Below are positions 34,331 to 44,700 of a stretch of 64,000 nucleotides of DNA, one piece after another. The notes under the pieces are model-generated. The model searched no databases and was not told where the DNA came from. It saw nothing but the letters and a program-made list of their open reading frames with translations. The stretch covers positions 22,676,822 through 22,740,821 of the forward strand of contig CAIIXF020000008.1 of the NCBI GenBank assembly GCA_903813345.2. Direction: 5' to 3'. This stretch comes from Owenia fusiformis. Its lineage: Eukaryota; Annelida; Polychaeta; Sabellida; Oweniidae. The first letter of the stretch is position 1. Every line of letters starts with the position of its first letter. Position numbers and translations under genes: made by a program.

Positions 34331-35425
34331 TAGTACCCCACACACAATTCTGTCGCCTACTTTGATGTATTGTAGAAAAATATCCAAAAAGAGTTTGCTT
34401 ATGTTTGGCATACTTTAACTTGAAACATTTTGTGACACTCAAATTTTTTTATTTGGAAATTTAAGCAATATTGACGACAAACAAGCAATTCTAATATATT
34501 CATGTTTTAACAAAATTCGACGAAAATTTCCAGTTTTGCAGTTTCAAAGAGAGTTTAAATCATTTTGATTACATTTTGATTACAAACTTATTGCATTACA
34601 TATGGTTTGTCTGTTCTCTTAAGATATTGTTACTATGTGTTGGAGATGTTTTAACTCCTAAATAGGAATATTATAAGAGTGGTTTTATTATTGTTAAAGA
34701 GTGAAGACCCCTATTAATACTTTCAATACATGGGTAGGTGCATGTATCATATGGCTTTAAGTCTAAAAAGGTTTATCAGTGCACTTAAAGACATCCCTGC
34801 GTGGATTTCTATCCCATCCTACCACTACAGCATTTCCTACTTTCTCACTCGATTAAAAAATCTTTTCCATTAGCTTGCATCTCAAGAAAATGCTTGTATT
34901 TTGTTTAAGTCATTTAAGGCATAGTTAACAGTGAGCTTGCACTCTTCAAAATTTCGTTGGCCTACGATAGGGAGGCCATATTCGCCCAATGACTCACAGG
35001 TGGCCACCGACCGCTTACCTTTTGTTGGACAACATGGAATGATTCACATGGATTTAACATGTGACCTTTCAGGGGTAACATCATAACATTTGTAACATTA
35101 TAACAGTCACTCCTGCTTGGTTCAGTTTTGCTTTTACCTGTGGATTATAATGGTGTTTTATAGGATAGGATTGACCAGAATATTCAATGTAATTCAATAC
35201 AAATTGTTTCAATTCAATTTTGCTTAATTTAGGTCAAATCTGTAAATACGTAGCAATTTAGAAACCGATGTCAAATTGTGGTGAAGTCATATTACCCGAA
35301 ACAAAAAAATTTGAGTGTCACAAATTGTTTCAATTTAATGTATACCAAATTTCATGAGAAAATTCTCATTGGATTTTTTTCCACAACACATTAAAGTGGG
35401 CGACAAAATTGTGTGTGGGGTACTA
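34331..35425. mobile_element. 1.1-kb element with long terminal inverted repeats
   Basis: TAGTACCCCACACACAATTC at the left is mirrored by AATTGTGTGTGGGGTACTA at the right. The inverted similarity reaches about 150 bp in (TGTGACACTCAAATTTTTTT at 34431 against its inverse at 35309). The 0.8-kb interior has no significant frame. It sits within the minisatellite. Confidence 0.8.
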
Positions 35426-35740
35426 TGTATAAGCCCCACTGTATTGAGCTCCTCTCAGTTACTCTATGTGTGTATGAGGTCCATCGTGTTTGGCTCCTAA
35501 CAGTCACCCTTTGTGTGTTGCCCACTGTGCTTAGATTTCCATCTGTCACTCTATGACTGTATGTCGTCGTCACTTGTGTTCGGTTCGGTTACTCTCTGTA
35601 TGAATGTGATCCATTGTGTTTGGCTCCTACCGGTCACTCGAAATGTGTGTATGGTCCATTGTGTTCAGCTCCTATCGTGTATGAAGTCCCTTGTAATCAG
35701 ATCCTTCATCAGATCGTTCATTCTATGTGTGTATATTATT
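35426..35740 (+). repeat. GTGTGTATG..GTCCATTGTG minisatellite, block 2
   Basis: Same unit as block 1 (ACTCTATGTGTGTATGAGGT, GTGTTTGGCTCCTA), resuming after the 1.1-kb insertion. Single further units stand at 34245-34330, 35805-35850 and 36180-36230. Confidence 0.8.
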
Positions 35741-35847
35741 TGTTATATCTTTATTTTCCCATTATTCATGGATCATTTTATAACGTATTTACATATTAAT
35801 AAAAAGGTGTGTATTAGGTTCATTGTGTCCGGCTCCAATCGCTCATT

Positions 35848-36060
35848 ATTACCACCTTGCCGGGCCAGTTCTAGGGGTTTTAGTGCTAGTTTAGAAGGCG
35901 TTTATTTTACTAAATCGACCTGAGAAATGTGTGACGTCATAGTGTTGGTCCATATGGACCGGTCTAGAATATATTCTGGACCGGCAATTTTCCCCGGGAA
36001 ATTAAATATCGTACAATGCGTAAGATTTTCTTGCTGTTTCAGTCCTGGTCGTTAACGGTG
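35848..36060. mobile_element. TATTACCACC-ended repeat, copy 1
   Basis: TATTACCACC at the left and GGTGGTAATA at the right are inverse. The inner part CCAGTTCTAGGGG and AAGGCGTTTATTTTACTAAA is shared with 61.1 kb. ATGGACCGGTCTAGAATATA and TATTCTGGACCGG form a second inner palindrome. Confidence 0.65.
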
Positions 36061-36071
36061 GTAATAATACT

Positions 36072-36172
36072 AATAACGTCATTTCTGCGAGCGATATAGT
36101 GAAATATTGGACCTTGGGCCTTCGGCCCTTGGTCCAATATTTCACTATATCGCCCTTAGAAATGACGTTATT
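36072..36172. repeat. 101-bp near-perfect hairpin
   Basis: AATAACGTCATTTCT..GATATAGTGAAATATTGGAC pairs with GTCCAATATTTCACTATATC..AGAAATGACGTTATT, meeting at GGGCCTTCGGCCC. The only mismatches are next to the ATTTCT arm. Confidence 0.92.
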
Positions 36173-36275
36173 GTACTATTCTATGTGTGTATAAGATCCA
36201 TTGTACTGAGCTCCTCTCTGTGACTCTGTTTACTCTTACTCTCACCCCCCCCCCAAAAAAAGCATTTTGTAAAAA

Positions 36276-36664
36276 GGACGATTCTCGGTTTGGAGAACGA
36301 AGTTCATCAATCTAAATGAGCATTATCCCTGCTTCGGACAAATTTGATTTTTTTACATAATATAGATTTGAATGTCCTCTTTTGAATAGTCATAATTTAA
36401 TTTGGGTAATATTTCTTGATTTTTCGCAAAAAAAATATTAGCGCAGTACACTGATGAACTTCTTTCCCCAAATCGAGACTTGTATTTTATTGAATCGGTC
36501 TAATTGAGCGTTATCCCTGCTTCAGACCAATTTGTTATTTTTACATCTTGTAGAATTAAATGTCCTCTTTTGAATATTCATAGTTTAATTTGGGTAATAT
36601 TTCTATATTTTTCATGAAAAAAATTATTAGCCCAGGAGACTGTTCTCCAAACCGAGAATCGTCC
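36276..36664. mobile_element. TIR element with two ~189-bp internal repeats
   Basis: GACGATTCTCGGTTTGGAGA at the left is the inverse of TCTCCAAACCGAGAATCGTC at the right (23-bp arms in full). Inside, GAGC/GATTATCCCTGCTTC-type sequence and AATGTCCTCTTTTGAATA recur about 189 bp apart. Confidence 0.85.
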
Positions 36665-37084
36665 TTTGTTGAAAAAACATTTACAAACTATAATTTAACA
36701 TACGTAGAATGCACCATATATAATGTAAATTTTCAAAAATTTCCGGGGGTGAACGCCCATACCCCTTTTTTGGGGGGGGGGCTCGCTCCGCACGCAGTGA
36801 CGCAAACCCAAAAATACGCGCCTTGTATATATACGTTAGCAGTACCCCTATTGTTGCGTAGTGGTTGCATTGAGATTGTAAAGATGGCGAGAATGATTCT
36901 AAAATGACAATATAACCCGTCCATTTAGCTACATAATAGATGGCGAATTCGAACTGACCTAAAGAAAATAACGGATTACTTGATGCGTTTTACCTCAGTT
37001 CTAATTAGCGTAGTTTACTGATTACCATTCTTGTAAAGCCTTCAAGTTTATTAGGCATTATGTTTTACACGTGCAGTCACTGTG
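36665..37084. other. spacer with a GC-rich patch
   Basis: A patch at 36745-36840 (TTCCGGGGGTGAACGCC, a G10 run, CGCTCCGCACGCAGTGACGC) stands out from the AT-rich neighbourhood. No gene recognised. Confidence 0.4.
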
Positions 37085-37410
37085 TGTACGTATGGCTCAG
37101 TGGTAGCGCGTCTGGTTACGAATGGACTCGTTGCATGGGCTGGAGTTCGAGTCTCGGAGGAGGTGGGTTCAACTGGGACACGAGACGGTGATGGACCGCT
37201 GGGGCAGGACAGGACAGACACCATGGGACGTTCAACGATGATCAGCCGCAGAGGCATAATGACTGAGGCAATATTGGACGCTGGGTACACGGGACCTTCG
37301 TTGTGGTGAGGCGATGACAGGGAGACATAATGATGACGGGATACCATGTCGCCTATCACTGCAACCATATGTGCATACAGTTAATGTTTTGCTTTTAGTG
37401 CGTGTACATA
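37085..37410 (+). repeat. tRNA-derived SINE-like element
   Basis: TATGGCTCAGTGGTAGCGCG (37091-37110) fits a pol III A box and GGAGTTCGAGTCTC (37142-37155) a B box. A GC-rich, non-tRNA body follows, in sharp contrast to the AT-rich surroundings. The tRNA part does not fold into a full cloverleaf by eye. The 3' limit and tail are unclear. Confidence 0.6.
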
Positions 37411-38395
37411 ATGAAAAAATAGACTCTGATCAATAGTTTATTTCTAATTTCAAAATATTACATTTAGTAATACAATATGACTGCCTAGATTTTGCAACAT
37501 CATCGGGGAATTTAAAATTTAACAACATGGAAATTAAGTCCTGATGCACTACGTTCTTGCTGCAGTAAAGAGCATTTTAATATAAAATGGTTGTCTGTTG
37601 AATATAGCACCACATATGCAAGTTGGGTCGGTGACCAAATTATGAGAATGTAAAGTGGCCTTAAAATCAAACCTGCTCTCATTCTGTTAAACAGTATTTC
37701 TGTTCTTCGAGGTATGTTTATATTAATTTTGGTAGTGGTCAGTATGGAGTCTGGACTCCCATTGCCTCTTACTATTGTTTTAAATCTATTGGTTGTCCTT
37801 TCCTATCATCACCAAAGGGTTAAGAGCTCTGAAAATAGTGGAACTTTTGATGACTTGGGGAACGTAAAAATAGTGTCTCGGTTCGGGTAATATGAGTGTT
37901 CTCTTAGTTGCTAATTAAATCACAAATGAAAGGAGGAAAACATTTAGATCTCGCTTTGAAAGCAAAAATCTTGTGATGTTCTCTCCTGGAAGTCAATAGA
38001 GTTTGTTTATGTATGTGAAAGAGTATTCGAAATTTATTTCGATGTCAAAGAAATATATTATGGTCTCACTTCTATATAGTCCTCTCCCCGATTGATTTAT
38101 ACTAATATTAGGGAAGAGTTGTAATTAGGCCACTCTAGAAATAAATAGGACAAAATAAATGTTCATGTCTATATGGTAACTGGGAAGGTGTCCCCAGAGT
38201 TTTATGTCCCCTCTACCTTGGATTTTTGAATGCCCCCTCTCCCCTGCACTAACTGTTGCACCTTTATTATATCATTTCATTTTAGTTTATATTATGTCAC
38301 GTTATAGAATTTCGATTCGGCGTAATGCTTGTCCCTTACTTTATTTGAAGTGATCATCATTATTTGTATTAATTATCATTATAAAATACTATTCC

Positions 38396-38475
38396 AGTAA
38401 AACCTGTCTTAGTGAACACCTCTTTGTAGTGAACACTTGTTGTTAGTGAACACCACTTCAGGACACATTTGTGTT
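38396..38475. repeat. GTGAACACC repeat fragment
   Basis: Starts CAGTAAAACCTGTCTTAGTG and has three GTGAACAC units, without a matching right end. It is a left-end fragment of the family seen at 20082. Confidence 0.65.
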
Positions 38476-38484
38476 GTGTTGCAT

Positions 38485-38655
38485 TGTAATGTGTAATGAC
38501 CCGACCAACTAACGACCGCGAGCATAGGTTCAACAAGCCAGATAAAGAAATTGAAAGAAAGTGTGCTAAATTCGATGCCCCGAGTGGGAATCGAACCCAG
38601 CTGGGCTGTAGTAGCAACTTGCTTACAAGGGTCATTACAAATGCATCTATAATTC
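38485..38655 (-). repeat. tRNA-like SINE fragment on the minus strand
   Basis: On the minus strand GGGTTCGATTCCCACTCGGG (around 38582-38600) is a good B box. It is preceded by AAGCAAGTTGCTACTACAGC, where an A-box region would lie. It follows the GTGAACACC fragment. Confidence 0.5.
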
Positions 38656-38799
38656 ATCATAAACTAAGATTTAATAAACTAAGATCTTTACAATTGAACC
38701 CTTCAAAGACTGTATCCTGTCCCACGTACGTGGGTAGGTGGGTACGAGGTTTTTTATACAAAGCCTGTTGGAGGGACATTTAATCGGACATTATTTGTT

Positions 38800-40734
38800 T
38801 GTTTTTATCAACGGAATATGATATATTCAGGAAACTGAAATAATACTTGCCATTGTCTTGTGAGTACGCAGTTAATATAAACTAGACATAACAGGCATGG
38901 CAGAATCTCAAACTAAAGAGGTTAGCTGGGGCCACACTAGGCGGTGTAATAATTTGAATTGACAGTATAGCTAAATTTTTACAGTTATTTATTTGCTACA
39001 TCGAAACTTTCTTAACATCAGATTTTTTATTGTACTCCCAAGCAACATCACAAAATGCAGCAATACTGATTCTATAAAATATACACAGTTCCCTAATGAA
39101 TTTATATTTGTAATTGAAATGAACATATAATTTACAAGTTCAAAATTTAATTCGAACAAAAATATATCAACCAAATATTGCTCAATGATTCTAAATTCTT
39201 CAAGGTGACAGAAGACCACTGTTGTATACATCAGCCACAGCATCCAAACCACCACCATTGCGAGCATCTGTCCGTCTCGCTATGCTCGCCACGGGTCGCC
39301 TCACATACAGTTCCGCTTTGACCTGCACAAACGTTACCTACAGTTCCGCCATGCACTGGGCAAACCATATCGTGTGACTCCAGTACTTTAGATATCATCT
39401 TTAGCTCACCCAACGCAAGATCAAGGGAAGCGATTTCACTTTTTTGACAAGTTTACTCTTTGTTTTACCTATTAGACGGAATATATATCGCTTTGGTGCC
39501 TATATATAAATATCTCTATTCTTTCACCCTTGTCTAGAAATGTATAAGTTGATGGTGAAGTGGAAGGGCCCTTGTAGATGACAGGCTCTCATGTGGGGAC
39601 TGTGGCTTCTAAAGGTCCGACTGGGGCTTAGATCGCTAAACTAACATCTCAATGACCCTCTGCTCTACCTATTAGCATTTAAAGTCCTTCGGTTGACAGC
39701 TTGATTGTTTTTACTTGTAGGATAAAATCGTACGTATCGGGACAAAATTATAGGAAATCTATTCTACATGTCATTTTTATTTTTATTTAATTGTCGTCTA
39801 ATACGTGACGGAAGCGTTAATGCTTAATCCCATTGGAGCCAATTAAAACGTTTTTTACACTCTTCAAATTTCCAAAACCCATTAACAAGTTACGGACTTT
39901 TTAAATTCATAAACTAAAATAGAAAAATACATTATTACATGTCAACGTAGATCTTATTGTAGTTACATAGAACTTGAAGCTAATGAAATCTGATCTTGGA
40001 TCAAACAGCGCCTAATTTATATGTATGTGTTAGTCGCCTTGTCCGAGCATCTACTTGAGAAAGTGATATATTTACTTATGGAAATTGCAACCTCTTCAGT
40101 CGTACTCCAAGAGAATGAAATTGAAAAGTAAAAATAATTCGAATTTATTCATGTTATAAGAGATATAAATTTACATGATACCCTACGTTGGGTGGGATGC
40201 TAATCAACCTACCTTGGCGTCTAACGCGTAAACCAACTAAATCGTTTGGCCTGTCATTAGAATGAGCGTAGCGAGGACATCTTGCCTTCACAAGCTCCAA
40301 AATTCATAAAAATGTTTGATCTTATAATAGATCGAAAGAAGATCAATGTGATATATTCAATCGTTTTTAAATTGTAAAAGTACAATTATCATGGCTGTAT
40401 AACTGGTTAGTTCTTTTATCGTTTACCCTCGTTCCATAGTTTACTTACCTTTACCTAAAATCTACTTCTGACACCCGCGGGCCCATTTACTTGGGTAACA
40501 TTTTGCCAAATAAAAATCTGCATTGAAACTAGGGCGCGGGATTTAATTCAAGGTATTCTCAAACTTACAATTGTATATAATAAATACTGAAAGTAAAGAA
40601 CGAACAAAATACTAATTAAACACATTCATTCTGAAATGATCACTATTACTTTTCCCTATTTTCAATAGTAATAGAAATAATGTTCAATTATGACTTGACT
40701 GGGGTGTAAGATTGCTTCACGGGTTTGTTTTCAG
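38800..40734. other. spacer upstream of Pax1/9, no gene recognised
   Basis: A GC-richer stretch at 39230-39430 carries a 60-codon minus-strand frame with many Cys and Gly. It has no recognisable domain and is not called. Confidence 0.45.
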
Positions 40735-40817
40735 TTTAATGCCCCTGTGGAAAGATCATTTCAACAATCGGCAACAGATGTTGCGGATGGTGAAGACAGT
40801 CTATATCTCCTAGCCAG
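40735..40817 (+). other. possible unassigned exon
   Basis: The 83 nt lie between a good acceptor (GGTTTGTTTTCAG) and a good donor (CCAG|GTAAAG), with frame 1 open throughout (NAPVERSFQQSATDVADGED then SLYLLA). It could be a 5' exon of Pax1/9 or of an unseen gene, or chance. Its end phase (2) does not fit direct coding splicing to the Pax1/9 paired-domain exon, which needs phase 1. Confidence 0.3.
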
Positions 40818-41616
40818 GTAAAGATGCTTTATTTCTAGAACGGAGATCTCTCGGGATCAATCCTAGTGATCAGAAATCTTGATATTTAGTGAAGTCGTGT
40901 TCTGTCTACACATATTCCTTTAGTTATTTGTTAGGCAAACTTATACTTATTTTAAAAAATGATCAAAACTATTGGCCAGTTTATTTACGGTGGAAGGCTC
41001 AAGTTTGTCCATTTTCCGGTCCCTTTCGATTGGCAAATATATACTTTTTAAAATGATTTCTGAGAATCGAGTTTCCAAGATTCAAAACATTCAAGATCGT
41101 TAACATTACACAGATATGATTCATTGAATGTATCGATGATGTTTTCTTGTAATACGTTGTTTCCAAACTTCATATTTTGTTGACATGATCATGCTGTTCA
41201 AATGTTGACTTATTGTAGAGCATTCGATTGATAGTAACTGAAAACGAAGAGCTGGTAAATGGCGAGGTTTATGGTTCTGGTCTGTGATGTGGTAAAGCAG
41301 TTAGTATGCATGGAAATAAAGTAAGCCATAGAAGTAAGAACCAAATTAAAATTATAACTTGTTGTTGATTTGTTTCCCTAGTTTGGTAGACACTTAGCAG
41401 GCTAGATAACCAATGAAAATCCACCTGGAAGAATCGGACACCCTCCACTTTAGCGAATACCTCCTCCTTGTCTGCTGGCCAATCAGCTTCTACCTTTCTC
41501 TATCAATCCGTGCCTCTTGCTCCAAACATAAGTTGCTGGCATCACCTTTGTGGCAAAAAGTCAAACCAAAATACAAACCTGTTTTAACTTCTCGAATAAA
41601 CTTTCACTGAAGTCGT

Positions 41617-41625
41617 TATAAAATA
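41617..41625 (+). promoter_or_regulatory. candidate TATA box of Pax1/9
   Basis: TATAAAATA, 132 nt upstream of the first in-frame ATG (41757) of the proposed first exon. AT-rich background makes chance matches common. Confidence 0.3.
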
Positions 41626-41756
41626 AACACGGATATGTAACGCATGTCATAGAAGTGTAACCCGCGGAAGTGAACGTCACGGAGTAAAGCCTAAACAGTT
41701 GTCACTAAAGTTGAGAGAATAGAGTGCCTTCAGAAAGGAACAGGGCAGAGATTTCC

Positions 41757-41784
41757 ATGTCTGTTCTCATGCCGGAGGCGATGG
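41757..41784 (+). CDS. Pax1/9: Pax1/9 first coding exon (very short)
   Basis: ATGG|GTAAGT at 41781-41790 is a start codon plus one base directly before a consensus donor. Joined to the acceptor at 45317 it gives Met-Glu-Gln, and Met-Glu is how vertebrate PAX9 begins, also from a minute first coding exon (recalled). Upstream in-frame ATGs at 41757 and 41769 precede it. An in-frame TGA at 41712 ends the frame. No transcript evidence is available here. Confidence 0.65.
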
Positions 41785-44700
41785 GTAAGTTCATTTGCGT
41801 CAGTTCATCTGAATTCGGTTCATTGCTTTTTGCATGACGACGTTCCGCCTTGCTCCAGTGTGTCTCGGTCATTGGGACGTGATCGTTTGCAAGGTCGATG
41901 TCGTTTGCTGCCATGCATTGTCATGCTTCTGATAGACATTGGCGGAGCATGACACACTTGTGGAAACCAAAACACAGATGTTTAAGACAGCCTTACCTGT
42001 GAAGTACTAGAATTTGGAAGTTTTTTGAGAAATATACTTTCTCTACACCCTAGGTCGTTACAATTTGGTGAATGTTTTAATAGTTCTAGTGGCAGGTATC
42101 AGTATTTGAATTAATAGGTGCAATTTCTCAAAGTAATTTTGAAATACAATTCTTTAATATACAGTTAGTAATTTTCATTAAACTGTTATTCTTTCTATTA
42201 AAATTAGTCTCGTGTCATCGAAATGAACTGCTTGGATTTTTGAAAATAAATAAAGATTTCAGTTGCAAGTCTCTCATCAGGAAATATTTGGTTGTGGTAG
42301 AAACATTAACAATAAACCTCATTAGGCTAATGATTCGGTCATGATAAATCATATTTATTTATTCTTTATTTCGTCCATTTTATATAATTTTGTATTCAGG
42401 CAAGTTCAGACTGTGGTAACAATCATGGCTTGACAATAATTTGTGGCTTGAGCTGAGTGAACTGTCCCTCAGTCTAAAGGACCAGTAAAATTCTTGTAAT
42501 GTGAAAATTATTTTTGGTTTTATGCTTACCTTAATTCATAATTTTAAAAATTGCAGGCTACTATTTCTATCTGCAAGTTATAGATAATCTTTATTTGTTA
42601 TTTTTCCAATCTAAACGTCTCGTAATTTGTTTGTGGCCGGATTTTCTAAGGGAATGCGGTGAACCCCTAATCCGAGAATAAAATATTATTTGACCTCAAT
42701 CCAAACATTACCGTAGAAGTCATTTCAAATACTTTTATTTGCACGTCTTGTAATTGTGAGCATTGAGATGAAGAACTAGTGATATAATTAAGGTAATCAA
42801 AGAGTTGATCTCCTTCGGGAGCTTTGGGTCTGATCAATACTCCAAGTGTCAATTGTGACATTTGGTAGATTCACAATTTGAATATTTTCATATTTTCATA
42901 TTATTTTCTTGATAACTATTACCAATGTTTGATTGCTTAGTACTATTTCGAAATCATGATAATATTTTATTAACACATAGGACTTAGGTTGTAATGATAT
43001 TTTCACAAATCGCTTTCAATTTTTTTCTGAAAGTGCGGAATTACAAAGATTTTCCCCCTTTGAAATCTCATCACTCATACACTGAATGCATTTCATTTTG
43101 GTATGAATTGTAAAATGGATTTCTATATTTCTGAAACATAGATTTAAAAACAACATAGACTACTGAACTTTACTTTGCAATCCTCTGTATTCTTTTTGGC
43201 TTTTCCCTCTTACCTGCATAATCCGATTCATCATTTGGCTAATCAGGGGCACCAAAAGGCCATTTAAAAATTATCACAAGTATAAAAGTCAAAAGGAATT
43301 TTCTTTAATTTGCATTGAAACTGAATTCAGATAATTTAAAAGTACTATATCTACTCTTTAGTAAGTTCAAAGTGCTGCTATGCATCATTCTTAAGATACA
43401 GTATTGTATATTTATAACTGCTCATCTATATTTCACCTTGCGTATTTTTGAGTTTCGATATAAACGACTATAGTCGATGAACAGTATTTTTTAATCTAAA
43501 CTGACATACTTCTTTATGAAAACTGAAAATGATCTTGATTCCAGTTCGATTCTTACTTTTATCTATTTAATTCAAAGCTCATTATTTGATAGTGATGATA
43601 CATTTAAGTCTCAAGAAATCACAAAAATCAAGATTATTCTCATTTTTCGCGTATAGTAAGTGTTTTATTAAATTCAAATTATCAACTTCATTTCACATAC
43701 TTGAGTAGTTGTTAAAAGCAGAATCCTGACACACTAGTTACATTTAGCGCAAAAATTCAGATTTGAACATGGGACCGAATAAAAATTTCAGATTTGAGCA
43801 TGGGACCGAATGAAGCCTACGGGATAACCTCCCTGAAACTAAAGGGATATAACGGAGCCAAAACAGTTTCTCATCAAGGTGTTCTCTGTAATCCTAAATA
43901 CCCACGCTAATTGTTGCAGTTATTTGAAATACTACATATAAGTGGTATTTAATCCGAGTGGTTAATTTTCCGAATGGTCAAATTTCATCATTTTCCTAAT
44001 TTCAATTTTCCTAATGACAAGAAACTTCCCATTGGATAACATTATAAAGACAATATTTCCGACATTTAATTTTCCGAACCTAGCAAAAATTAGGAAATAG
44101 GCAAATTAAATGATTAGGCAAAATTACCACTTATACAGTAGTTATTTTACATATAGTAGCCTCAATGCTGTTAAAGAATGCTTAATATATGTCATATAGA
44201 TTTTTTTCATGAAATATGAACTTATAGAGAACAGGGACATGTTTTTTGAAACAATATTTCTATGTCCGATTCTACCTTTAAGTAAACTGAAGTGCACACT
44301 ATTTCTCTTTCTGAGCCTATTAGAGTAATGTATACCTGAATAAATCAAATTAACGAAACTATTTAGAAGTCATAATTCTTGAACTATTGCAGTTTTAACA
44401 GTAAACTATGAGAACGCTCTCAACGTATTCAGAAATGTGTCTAATTCTGTTTGGAAACGCGACACATATTTTTAGCTCGATTGTTCAATGGAACCTACAC
44501 CCCTAATTGACATAGGTTTTCTGACTCACTTATAGCACCACTGTTTAGAATCAAAGAAAGTTCCCAGAAAACATATTTTGAAGATAATTTATTGCGTAAG
44601 GCTTAACTCAGTAGGAGGTCACATGATAGGGGATTGTTTACAATCGCGGACATGGATTTATGCCCTTGTCTGCCGGGGTGAGTAATCCGTCCCCAGATAT

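Noticed and set aside
35513-35923. 136-codon frame
   Set aside because: Crosses from minisatellite block 2 into a mobile repeat, with no domain.
37085-37160. possible functional tRNA gene
   Set aside because: A and B boxes are present but a standard acceptor stem and cloverleaf do not form by eye; a SINE is likelier.
39231-39413. 60-codon Cys/Gly-rich minus-strand frame
   Set aside because: No known motif, no clear splice partners; GC-richer stretch noted only.
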